From: Candidatus Kapaibacterium sp.
GTDB lineage: Bacteria; Bacteroidota; Ignavibacteria; Kapaibacteriales; UBA961
Assembly: GCA_023253875.1 (NCBI GenBank)
Contig: JALRFC010000067.1
Location: forward strand, 1 to 8,299
Direction of reading: 5' to 3'
DNA: 8,299 nt
Shown: positions 1 through 5,550 of the stretch, one piece after another
Layout of the letters: the number at the start of each line of letters is the position of its first letter
Position numbering within the stretch: position 1 is the first letter of the stretch
The notes under the pieces: model-generated
Told to the model about the DNA's origin: nothing
Databases searched by the model: none
What the model saw: only the letters and a program-made list of their open reading frames with translations
Program-made: the position numbers and the translations under genes

Positions 1-702
1 AGCACGGACTTGATCAAAAATACTCTGTGAATCACGCATGGAACCATCAGCTTTGCGGGCAATGGCAATCAGTGATTCATCATCTATTGAAATTCCTTCT
101 CCACCTGCAATTTTTCGTAATTGTCCGACAATGGTTTCAATTTCCATCCGACGAAAATCAAATCGCTGACATCTTGAAAGAATCGTTGCCGGTACTTTAT
201 GTACTTCAGTCGTGGCAAAGATAAACATCAAATGTGGCGGTGGCTCTTCAAGTGTCTTGAGAAGCGCATTGAATGCCGATGTTGACAACATATGCACTTC
301 ATCGATGATATAGAGTTTATATTTTCCATGAACCGGAGGATAACGAGAATTTTCCCTGAGTTTACGAACATCTTCAACGCTATTATTCGAAGCACCATCA
401 ATTTCAATAACATCAATGGATCTTCCATCCATGATATCATTACAGGAAGCACATGCATTACAAGGTTCCGCATCGGGTCCGGGATTCAAACAATTCAATG
501 CTTTCGCAACGATTCTCGCAGATGTGGTTTTGCCAACACCTCGAGGACCCGTAAACAGATATGCGTGATGCACTCTACCGGTGAGCATGGCATTGCGCAA
601 TGTAGTGGCAATATGATCTTGTCCGACAACTTCGGCAAATGTCATAGGACGCCATTTTCTGGCGGTTACTACATATTGCTCATTGCGTTCATGTGTAGAC
701 AT
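1..702 (-). CDS. dnaX: DNA polymerase III subunit tau/gamma (partial, N-terminal 234 residues)
   Basis: ATPase subunit of the clamp-loader complex, which opens the beta sliding clamp and loads it on primed DNA at the replication fork. The frame is open from the ATG at 702 to the left edge, so the C-terminus (clamp-loader lid, tau domains) is missing. Visible in order: the conserved start region (ARKWRPMTFAEVVGQDH, 14-30), Walker A GPRGVGKT (52-59), a four-Cys zinc module (Cys71, 81, 84, 87), Walker B YIIDEVHML (131-139), sensor 1 ATTE (163-166), the SRC arginine-finger motif (176-178) and sensor 2 GSMRDSQS (220-227). All catalytic motifs are intact. It lies 2 bases downstream of the paaB homologue on the same strand. 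An AAGG Shine-Dalgarno-like site lies 6 bases before the ATG, inside the end of paaB, which suggests co-transcription. Whether a gamma frameshift site exists cannot be seen here. Confidence 0.97.
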   Translation of the reverse strand, partial: MSTHERNEQYVVTARKWRPMTFAEVVGQDHIATTLRNAMLTGRVHHAYLFTGPRGVGKTTSARIVAKALNCLNPGPDAEPCNACASCNDIMDGRSIDVIEIDGASNNSVEDVRKLRENSRYPPVHGKYKLYIIDEVHMLSTSAFNALLKTLEEPPPHLMFIFATTEVHKVPATILSRCQRFDFRRMEIETIVGQLRKIAGGEGISIDDESLIAIARKADGSMRDSQSIFDQVRA

Positions 703-704
703 GA

Positions 705-1088
705 TTAACCTTGACTCTTTTTGAATGCTTCCACTTTGTCGCGAATCTTGGCATAAGCCGCAACTTCTCTATATCCTTTATCAGGAACAGTTTCAAAGAA
801 ATCAGAATCAGATTGATCAAGGACATGAATATTGGATGTTTCTACAATCCAAATATTCAGTGTTTGACCTCTCCGACCATATTGTTCTTTTGCATAGGAC
901 ATAGCCATTTCAGGTGTTGGAGCATGAACAGATCCAACATGTGCATGATGGGCACCTGTTTTGCTTTGAACGAATACTTCAAATGTTTGAAATTGATCCA
1001 TTGACTCTTTCGACTCAAAAGGCTGCTCTTGTTCCGACGGGATTTTGGCGCGTGTGATGCGCGGATCCAATGATGTGATAGTTGGCAT
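705..1088 (-). CDS. paaB: PaaB-family protein (1,2-phenylacetyl-CoA epoxidase subunit B homologue)
   Basis: 127 residues. PaaB is the small non-catalytic subunit of the PaaABCE complex, which epoxidises the ring of phenylacetyl-CoA in the cytoplasm during aerobic phenylacetate breakdown. The family pattern is clear from about residue 33: FEVFVQSKTG, then HVGSVHAPTPEMAM, then YGRRG followed by NIWIVETSNI. The family core is about 95 residues. The 30-residue N-terminal extension (LDPRITRAKIP) is retained here because it is open from the ATG. An internal ATG at 1001 (residue 30, MDQFQTFEVF) would give a 98-residue family-length protein and is the main alternative start. No other paa gene is in the window; the only same-strand partner is dnaX, 2 bases downstream. 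The family call is firm. Activity in phenylacetate degradation is not shown by this context. Confidence 0.85.
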   Translation of the reverse strand: MPTITSLDPRITRAKIPSEQEQPFESKESMDQFQTFEVFVQSKTGAHHAHVGSVHAPTPEMAMSYAKEQYGRRGQTLNIWIVETSNIHVLDQSDSDFFETVPDKGYREVAAYAKIRDKVEAFKKSQG

Positions 1089-1149
1089 AAATACTCAATT
1101 CAATAAATGGTTGGAAATCCCTCCCTACCAAGTCGCAATTTACGATTTT

Positions 1150-1172
1150 CGATGCAGTTATGAAGTGCATCG
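1150..1172. repeat. 7-bp perfect inverted repeat in the paaB/obg divergent region
   Basis: Arms CGATGCA (1150-1156) and TGCATCG (1166-1172) flank a 9-base spacer, between two divergently transcribed genes. A second complementary pair, CCTACC (1124-1129) and GGTAGG (1173-1178), encloses it, with the 3' arms directly adjacent. The dyad ends 13 bases before the obg promoter-like box at 1186, so it covers where the upstream promoter contacts would fall. It could be an operator or a leader hairpin for paaB. The arms are seen; the role is inferred. Confidence 0.4.
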
Positions 1173-1185
1173 GGTAGGAATAGCG

Positions 1186-1193
1186 TATTTTTG
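1186..1193 (+). promoter_or_regulatory. Candidate Bacteroidota-type -7 promoter box for obg
   Basis: TATTTTTG matches the Bacteroidota -7 consensus TAnnTTTG exactly. It lies 25 bases before the preferred obg start, leaving room for a leader of about 20 bases. No clear TTTG -33 element is present at the usual distance; that position is occupied by the inverted repeat 1150-1172. The same ten-base string CGTATTTTTG recurs upstream of the ybeY operon. Confidence 0.4.
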
Positions 1194-1218
1194 TGTATTC
1201 AATAGAATGGAATCCAGC

Positions 1219-2217
1219 ATGAATTTTATAGATAATGCAATAATTGAAGTACAATCCGGCAATGGCGGTAAAGGCCATATGAGTTTTCGTAAAGAAAAAT
1301 TCGTGCCCCTTGGCGGACCTGATGGCGGAAATGGTGGAAAAGGCGGGGATGTGGTTTTTGAAGCTGATAGACAATTGACCACGCTTCTTGATTTCCGATA
1401 TGAACGTTCTTATCATGCCGAAGATGGCAAGCCGGGTGGAACTTCTCGTTGTACAGGTAAAAGCGGAAAAGACAAAGTCATCCGAGTGCCTGCAGGAACC
1501 GTCATTCGTAATGCAGAAACACAAGAAGTATTGGCTGACTTAACGGAAGACAATCAAAGAGTAACCATTGCAAAGGGTGGTCGCGGAGGTCGTGGTAATT
1601 CAGAATTCACAACATCCGTGAATCAAGCGCCAAGACATTGTGAGCCGGGCGAACCTGGTGAAGAATTCAAACTTGAGTTGGAATTGAAAATTCTAGCGGA
1701 TATCGGTCTAGTAGGATTCCCTAATGCAGGGAAATCCACGCTGATTTCAGTGATGTCTGCTGCAAAACCCAAAATTGCCGATTATCCATTCACGACACTC
1801 GTTCCAAATCTCGGGATGGTATATGTTGGAAATGAGCGTTCATTCACGATGGCTGACATTCCGGGCTTGATTGAGGGTGCACATGAAGGAAAGGGCTTGG
1901 GAATTCAATTCTTGCGACATGTAGAACGAACAAAAGTACTTGTCTTCCTTCTCGATGCCATGAGTGGAGATCCCGTTCAGGAATATGGAGTTCTTTGTGA
2001 TGAATTGCGCAAATATGAAACATCCATGCTAGAAAAACCACGTATCATTTGTATTAGCAAGATGGATACGGTGACAGATGCCGATAGACCCATTTTAGAG
2101 GAATTGAACTTTGGGGATACACATAAGGTCATGATGATTTCAGCAGTTTCAGGCGAGAATATTGAGATACTCAAAAGAGAGATTTGGAAGATTTTGTCAG
2201 CCGAAAACAATTCCTAA
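1219..2217 (+). CDS. obg: GTPase Obg (CgtA)
   Basis: 332 residues, the usual length of the family's short form. Obg is a cytoplasmic GTPase that binds the large ribosomal subunit late in assembly and is linked to the stringent response. Residues 1-158 form the glycine-rich Obg fold (GNGGKGHMSFRKEKF, GGNGGKGG, KGGRGGRGN). The G domain follows: G1 GFPNAGKS (166-173), switch I DYPFTT (188-193), G3 DIPG (213-216), G4 SKMD (280-283) and G5 SAVSG (308-312). G4 has Ser in place of the usual Asn, a substitution I believe is common in Bacteroidota-type Obg. The C-terminal TGS/OCT extension found in some lineages is absent. The start at 1219 (MNFIDNAII) matches the family N-terminus; the ATG at 1207 would add four residues. 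It is transcribed alone and ends 8 bases from the oppositely oriented tRNA-Arg. Confidence 0.97.
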   Translation: MNFIDNAIIEVQSGNGGKGHMSFRKEKFVPLGGPDGGNGGKGGDVVFEADRQLTTLLDFRYERSYHAEDGKPGGTSRCTGKSGKDKVIRVPAGTVIRNAETQEVLADLTEDNQRVTIAKGGRGGRGNSEFTTSVNQAPRHCEPGEPGEEFKLELELKILADIGLVGFPNAGKSTLISVMSAAKPKIADYPFTTLVPNLGMVYVGNERSFTMADIPGLIEGAHEGKGLGIQFLRHVERTKVLVFLLDAMSGDPVQEYGVLCDELRKYETSMLEKPRIICISKMDTVTDADRPILEELNFGDTHKVMMISAVSGENIEILKREIWKILSAENNS

Positions 2218-2225
2218 AGTTCTTG

Positions 2226-2299
2226 CAACCCCGAGAGGACTCGAACCTCCGACATCAAGTTTAGGAAACTTGCGTTCTATCCGGCTGAACTACGGGGTC
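2226..2299 (-). tRNA. tRNA-Arg (anticodon CCU)
   Basis: The 74-base minus-strand sequence folds into a full cloverleaf. It has a 7-bp acceptor stem (GACCCCG with CGGGGTT, the first pair G-U), a D arm GTTC-AGCCGGATA-GAAC, and an anticodon stem CAAGT/ACTTG around loop TTCCTAA with anticodon CCT at 34-36, reading AGG. The variable loop is 5 bases, and the T arm is GGAGG/CCTCT with loop TTCGAGT. The discriminator is G73. The next bases are CAA, so the CCA end is not encoded and must be added by tRNA nucleotidyltransferase. The 5' end is 5 bases after the stop codon of the DUF494 gene on the same strand, so it is probably cut from the 3' end of that mRNA by RNase P. The 3' end is 8 bases from the obg stop codon. 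Confidence 0.95.
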
Positions 2300-2304
2300 A
2301 TGCT

Positions 2305-2769
2305 CTAATGAATCTGCTCATCACCCTTTAATAACATGCGATGAAGTGAGTGTTTCGCATCATCTTCTTGAAATAGTAGAGACACTATCAACATCGTCAA
2401 TGTTGAATTGTCTATTGAGCCGATATTCATCATGATTGCTCTTTCAATCAGCATTTCCACATGTTCGGCACGCAATAATCCAATTTCACGGAAATGAAGC
2501 ACTCTTCCCCAAGCATCAGCAGTAAACAAAGCTCTTTCTGTTTCATTTAAAATACGATGAGAAAACTCAGATCTCAAAGCATGCTCTGTTTTCTCAGTGA
2601 CCGAAACTTCAATTCTCTCCGCAATCCAGCTCAGTGCAGTAGATATCTCAGCAACAGTGAAACCTCTATTCTCAAATTCTTTCAAATGAAGACCGGTCAG
2701 CGAATCACCTTCTTGCATGTGACCAATGACTTCTGAAATTATCTGCAAAATGCGATCATACATGCTCAT
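2305..2769 (-). CDS. DUF494 / Smg family protein
   Basis: 154 residues, about the length of E. coli Smg (roughly 157). The resemblance runs along the whole protein: an N-terminal helical segment (YDRILQIISEVI, 4-15), LKEFENRGFTVAEISTALSWI (29-49, a helix-turn-helix-like stretch), the family block RILNETERALF (72-82), then WGRVLHFREIGLLRAEHVEMLIERAI (87-112) and the terminal helix LTMLIVSLLF (124-133). The biochemical function of the family is not established; in Proteobacteria the gene sits near dprA and topA. Here it is third in an operon, 2 bases after ybeY and 5 bases before the tRNA-Arg, which suggests translation-linked expression. It is mostly helical, with no signal peptide or membrane segment. 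ATG 2763 (residue 3) is an equally possible start. Confidence 0.8.
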   Translation of the reverse strand: MSMYDRILQIISEVIGHMQEGDSLTGLHLKEFENRGFTVAEISTALSWIAERIEVSVTEKTEHALRSEFSHRILNETERALFTADAWGRVLHFREIGLLRAEHVEMLIERAIMMNIGSIDNSTLTMLIVSLLFQEDDAKHSLHRMLLKGDEQIH

Positions 2770-2771
2770 GT

Positions 2772-3206
2772 TCAGGAATTTCCGGCATGCATATATTTGG
2801 TTTCAAGAATGCTCATCTGCTTCTTGCCTTCTGGAGTCGCATCATCATAACCCGCAAGATGCAATGCCCCATGGGCAGCAAGACGAAGAATTTCTTCGGT
2901 CAAAGTGACGCCATATTCCACAGCTTGATTTCTCGCAGTATCCGCACTGATATACACTTCTCCTTCAAGTGGATCTTCACTGATTGGAAAGGTGATGACA
3001 TCCGTTGGATAATCATGCTTGAGAAATTCATTATTCATTTCATGAATGCGTTCATCAGTCACGATGATGACATTCACTTCAGCTTCCTTGATTCCTTCAC
3101 TTGCAAAAACCCTACGGACTACTTCCTGGATTTTTGTTCTTGGAACCGGCTTTTGATTCGAGTCATTAAAAACTTGAACCTGAATCTTATTATTTCGAGA
3201 ACTCAT
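2772..3206 (-). CDS. ybeY: Endoribonuclease YbeY (rRNA maturation factor)
   Basis: 144 residues, a normal family length. YbeY is a metal-dependent single-strand endoribonuclease involved in 16S rRNA 3'-end maturation and ribosome quality control. Family signatures: MNNEFLKHDYPTDVITFP (57-74), GEVYIS (82-87) and the metal site HGALHLAGYDD (112-122). The canonical H-x3-H-x5-H motif has Asp122 in place of the last His, and the position of E. coli Arg59 is Leu62. Both variants are what I expect of Bacteroidota-type YbeY rather than signs of decay. It overlaps the upstream unrecognised gene by 4 bases (ATGA), so translation is probably coupled, and a GGAGAG site lies 9 bases before its ATG. The next gene, DUF494, starts 2 bases after its stop. 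Confidence 0.95.
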   Translation of the reverse strand: MSSRNNKIQVQVFNDSNQKPVPRTKIQEVVRRVFASEGIKEAEVNVIIVTDERIHEMNNEFLKHDYPTDVITFPISEDPLEGEVYISADTARNQAVEYGVTLTEEILRLAAHGALHLAGYDDATPEGKKQMSILETKYMHAGNS

Positions 3207-3634
3207 GATAGAATACTCTCCGCTATTGACATTTGCATTGCTGACATCAAAACCGCAGGATCCAATTCTTCCGGATCCATGCGAAGCAATTCTCTATTAA
3301 TGGGAGCAAACATCGAACATGTACAATGCTTGCCTATCACCATGCTTGAAACAGTCTGTTCATCCACTCGTAAAAAGATGACTTCATCCGGTTCAAACAA
3401 CAAAAAATGCGTACAGCCATGAAGTTCAAAATATCCATGTCCTGTTTGCACTGAAAGTAAACACCCCGTTTCTCCGGCACCAAAATCAACGGCTTCATGG
3501 ATGATGATGGTTTGTGATTGACCCGACTTCTCATTTGACATTTGCCAAATCCATGCACTATCCTGCTTCTCCGGAATTATGTCCAATATTCCGGCCATTG
3601 CATCAATATCTTGCTGAGAAATGGGTGTTTTCAT
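3203..3634 (-). CDS. Conserved-looking hypothetical protein, first gene of the ybeY operon
   Basis: 143 residues from the ATG at 3634; not recognised. The N-terminus (1-30) looks helical, and residues 41-110 look beta-rich (QTIIIHEAVDFGAG, GYFELHGCTHFLLF, DEVIFLRVDE, VSSMVIGKHCTCSMFAP). An acidic helical tail follows (PEELDPAVLMSAMQMSIAESIL). It has four Cys (58, 74, 104, 106) and His at 46, 66, 72, 76 and 103, but no metal motif I can name. There is no signal peptide or membrane helix, so it is probably cytoplasmic. An upstream TTG at 3676 would give 157 residues, but it falls where the candidate promoter box would start transcription. The last codons overlap the ybeY start (ATGA), which supports it being a real gene. 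Its context points to translation or ribosome maturation, by inference only. Confidence 0.8.
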   Translation of the reverse strand: MKTPISQQDIDAMAGILDIIPEKQDSAWIWQMSNEKSGQSQTIIIHEAVDFGAGETGCLLSVQTGHGYFELHGCTHFLLFEPDEVIFLRVDEQTVSSMVIGKHCTCSMFAPINRELLRMDPEELDPAVLMSAMQMSIAESILS

Positions 3635-3680
3635 GGATGTACAATGATATTCAAATCGGTCCGCCTCATGCCGCAAAGTG

Positions 3681-3688
3681 CAAAAATA
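3681..3688 (-). promoter_or_regulatory. Candidate -7 promoter box for the ybeY operon
   Basis: On the minus strand this reads TATTTTTG, an exact TAnnTTTG match, within CGTATTTTTG, identical to the sequence upstream of obg. It lies 46 bases before the ATG at 3634. Transcription would start close to 3676, leaving a leader of roughly 40 bases and making the TTG start at 3676 unlikely. No good -33 TTTG at standard spacing was seen; the nearest is 30 bases upstream. Confidence 0.4.
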
Positions 3689-3694
3689 CGATAA

Positions 3695-3712
3695 TTCCGG
3701 TTATTTCCGGTT
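3695..3712. repeat. Tandem direct repeat TTCCGGTT, 10-bp period
   Basis: Two identical 8-base copies lie at 3695-3702 and 3705-3712, offset by 10 bp, so they sit on the same face of the helix. They are 6 to 24 bases upstream of the minus-strand promoter-like box, where a transcription regulator could compete with or recruit RNA polymerase. The repeat is seen; a regulator is inferred. Confidence 0.4.
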
Positions 3713-3776
3713 CTCACACAAATTCTTGACTCGAATTTGAGCAGAAAGAATTCGTGCAAAAGGCCGTTTTTTTCCG

Positions 3777-3784
3777 TATCTTCG
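3777..3784 (+). promoter_or_regulatory. Candidate -7 promoter box for rfaE1-queE
   Basis: TATCTTCG differs from TAnnTTTG at one position and lies in the context CCGTATCTTCGCC, close to the strong TATCTTTGC form seen in Bacteroidota. It would give a leader of about 50 bases before the ATG at 3842. A TTCG at 3751-3754, 22 bases upstream, is a weak -33 candidate. Confidence 0.35.
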
Positions 3785-3822
3785 CCACTTGCTTTTTTTT
3801 GAACAATGTGTTGATTTTCAGC

Positions 3823-3840
3823 TCAAAAACAGGTTTTTGA
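3823..3840 (+). repeat. Perfect inverted repeat next to the rfaE1 start codon
   Basis: TCAAAAAC (3823-3830) and GTTTTTGA (3833-3840) are exact reverse complements with a 2-base spacer AG, ending one base before the ATG at 3842. As RNA it could form a 7-bp A/U-rich hairpin with a CAGG loop in the ribosome landing zone; as DNA it is an 18-bp operator-like dyad. There is no Shine-Dalgarno in this region. The role is inferred. Confidence 0.45.
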
Positions 3841-3841
3841 C

Positions 3842-4834
3842 ATGCAATCGATTTCTCGTTCCACAGCAACTTCCATTCTTTCTCAATGTGCCGGCAAAAC
3901 TATCGCCGTTGTAGGCGATGTGATGCTTGACCGCTATTTCTGGGGTTCAGTGAATCGTATTTCCCCTGAAGCTCCGGTGCCGGTCATTGATCTTGAACAT
4001 GAGTCACTTCATCTCGGTGGAGCGGCCAATGTGGCAAGTAATCTACAAGCTCTCGGCATACAACCTTTATTGTGCGGAGTGATTGGAAATGATAATTCCG
4101 GCGCAATGCTGATGGAAATCCTTGAATCCATGGGCTGCTCTTCCTCCGGTATGATTGCTCTGGAACATCGTCCAACCACTGTAAAAACACGTATCATCGG
4201 GAATAATCAGCAAATGTTACGAGTGGATCGAGAAGTTCGAGATGCAATCACAGATGCTGAAGCGGATATGCTCTTGGGTTCCATATTGAATAGTCCTGAC
4301 TTGGCCGGAATCATTCTTGAAGATTATAATAAAGGTGTCATGACCAAATCGCTCATACAATCACTCTGTTCGATTGCTCAGGCACGGAATATCCCTGTAT
4401 TTGTTGACCCCAAATTCAGCCATTTTTTTGAATATCGAGGTGTCGCCGTCTTCAAACCAAATAGAAAAGAAGCTCAAGAAGCTCTTGGTTTTTCATTAAA
4501 GACCATTGAAGACATTCATAAAGCCGGTAATGAACTCCTTGACAGATTAGAATGCAAGAATGTATTACTCACGCTGGGCGAACAAGGCATGATGCTATTT
4601 GAGCAAAATGGCACTATCTCTTCTGTCCCCACTAGAGCAAGAAAAGTATCAGATGTCTCCGGAGCCGGTGATACCGCAATAGCAATGCTCGCAGCTGCAA
4701 TGGCCGGCGATGCAACAATCCAAGAAGCGGCAACTCTTGCCAATTATGCTGCAGGAATTGTTTGTGAACAACCCGGCATTATTTCCGTTACTCCGCAAGA
4801 AATCATTCATGCAATTGATATGGATATGGAATAA
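3842..4834 (+). CDS. rfaE1: D-glycero-beta-D-manno-heptose-7-phosphate kinase (monofunctional)
   Basis: 330 residues, a PfkB/ribokinase-family sugar kinase. It phosphorylates C1 of heptose 7-phosphate, giving the 1,7-bisphosphate on the route to ADP-heptose for the LPS inner core. Family marks: GDVMLDRYFWG (25-35), SPEAPVPV (41-48), GGAANVA (59-65), EDYNKG (160-165), DPK (189-191), KPN (205-207), TLGEQGM (244-250) and the anion hole/catalytic DVSGAGDT (271-278, Asp277). The length and these motifs match the kinase domain of E. coli HldE. The nucleotidyltransferase domain is absent, so a separate rfaE2/hldC is expected elsewhere. The name hldA is used for the same activity. queE starts 5 bases downstream, so the two are probably co-transcribed. 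An inverted repeat sits directly before the ATG. Confidence 0.93.
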   Translation: MQSISRSTATSILSQCAGKTIAVVGDVMLDRYFWGSVNRISPEAPVPVIDLEHESLHLGGAANVASNLQALGIQPLLCGVIGNDNSGAMLMEILESMGCSSSGMIALEHRPTTVKTRIIGNNQQMLRVDREVRDAITDAEADMLLGSILNSPDLAGIILEDYNKGVMTKSLIQSLCSIAQARNIPVFVDPKFSHFFEYRGVAVFKPNRKEAQEALGFSLKTIEDIHKAGNELLDRLECKNVLLTLGEQGMMLFEQNGTISSVPTRARKVSDVSGAGDTAIAMLAAAMAGDATIQEAATLANYAAGIVCEQPGIISVTPQEIIHAIDMDME

Positions 4835-4839
4835 TTCTC

Positions 4840-5550
4840 ATGCCGAAATTCACCCAACCCGATGCTTCGGTACTGGAACTTGATAATCCGCTGGATACTG
4901 AATTTTCCATAAGTGAAATCTTTCATTCAATCCAAGGCGAAGGACTTAGAGCCGGAGAGCGATGTGTATTCATTCGCCTTCATGGTTGCTCATTGCGTTG
5001 TTCTTGGTGCGATACTCCCTATGCACTGGATAAACGCTCAGGAGGAGTCACCATGAAAGGTAGCGAACTATTGGAAGCGGTCAAACAATATGATTGCAAA
5101 TTCATTGAATTCACCGGTGGCGAGCCACTCGAACAATTTGCCATTCATGGTTTGATGAGAATATTTTGTGATGCAGGATATACAGTTGCAATCGAGACAG
5201 GTGGACATATCACAATCTCATTCATAGATCCAAGAGTGATTCGCATCATGGATGTGAAATGTCCGGATTCGAAGATGAGCTCATTGAATCATCTTCCGAA
5301 TCTTCAAGTATTGACAAAGAATGATGAAGTGAAATTTGTTCTTGCCTCTCGGGAAGATTATGTGTGGGCAAGAAATTTGATCCATGAGCATAGATTGGAG
5401 CAAATATGTGGCGCAATACTCATGTCTTGCGTTTTCGATGCTCTGCCATTCAAATCACTCGCCGAGTGGATATTGGAAGATAGATTGAATGTGCGCATGC
5501 AACTCCAGATGCATAAATTCATCTGGGACCCCTCGATGCGCGGGGTTTGA
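4840..5550 (+). CDS. queE: 7-carboxy-7-deazaguanine synthase
   Basis: 236 residues, a radical SAM enzyme of about the family's length. It converts 6-carboxy-5,6,7,8-tetrahydropterin to 7-carboxy-7-deazaguanine, the base-forming step toward preQ0 and queuosine in tRNA (or deazapurine in DNA). It shows the substrate-side motif FHSIQGEGLRAG (28-39) and the cluster motif CSLRCSWCD (Cys50, 54, 57 binding 4Fe-4S). It also has the SAM-binding TGGEP (92-96), ETGG (119-122), DVKCP (138-142) and the C-terminal signature QLQMHKFIWDP (221-231). It follows rfaE1 by 5 bases, with only a weak TGGA-type ribosome site. No other queuosine gene is in the window. The stop codon directly abuts the stop codon of the opposing 85-residue ORF. 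Confidence 0.96.
   Translation: MPKFTQPDASVLELDNPLDTEFSISEIFHSIQGEGLRAGERCVFIRLHGCSLRCSWCDTPYALDKRSGGVTMKGSELLEAVKQYDCKFIEFTGGEPLEQFAIHGLMRIFCDAGYTVAIETGGHITISFIDPRVIRIMDVKCPDSKMSSLNHLPNLQVLTKNDEVKFVLASREDYVWARNLIHEHRLEQICGAILMSCVFDALPFKSLAEWILEDRLNVRMQLQMHKFIWDPSMRGV
5528..5546. terminator. Possible weak hairpin at the queE 3' end
   Basis: ACCCC (5528-5532) and GGGGT (5542-5546) form a 5-bp GC-rich stem with a 9-base loop, overlapping the last queE codons between two convergent genes. No T-run follows on either strand, so it is not a classical intrinsic terminator. Confidence 0.2.

Noticed and set aside
292..708. 138-residue plus-strand ORF opposite dnaX
   Set aside because: The antisense strand encodes intact DnaX motifs, so this is a shadow.
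1045..1218. Upstream in-frame extension of obg
   Set aside because: The family N-terminus begins at MNFIDNAII (1219), and the extension would overlap paaB and the promoter-like box.
1015..1524. 169-residue minus-strand ORF across the paaB/obg region
   Set aside because: It overlaps the well-supported obg Obg-fold region and the 5' part of paaB in another frame.
2053..2064. Obg G4 motif SKMD read as a defective GTPase
   Set aside because: Ser or Thr at this position is, as far as I know, common in related Obg proteins, and the other G motifs are intact.
2226..2299. tRNA-Arg as a prophage or island attachment site
   Set aside because: No integrase or duplicated tRNA 3' end was seen, and the flanks are housekeeping genes.
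2787..3422. 211-residue plus-strand ORF
   Set aside because: It lies antisense to ybeY and its upstream gene. ybeY has clear family motifs, and the ORF's sequence resembles no protein I know.
3635..3676. TTG start giving a 157-residue version of the first ybeY-operon gene
   Set aside because: It coincides with the likely transcription start of the box at 3681-3688, and a good ATG exists at 3634.
3765..3800. T-runs before rfaE1 as intrinsic terminators
   Set aside because: No stable GC-rich stem precedes either T-run, and neither follows a plus-strand gene.
4835..4839. preQ1 riboswitch ahead of queE
   Set aside because: Only 5 bases separate rfaE1 and queE, leaving no room for an aptamer.
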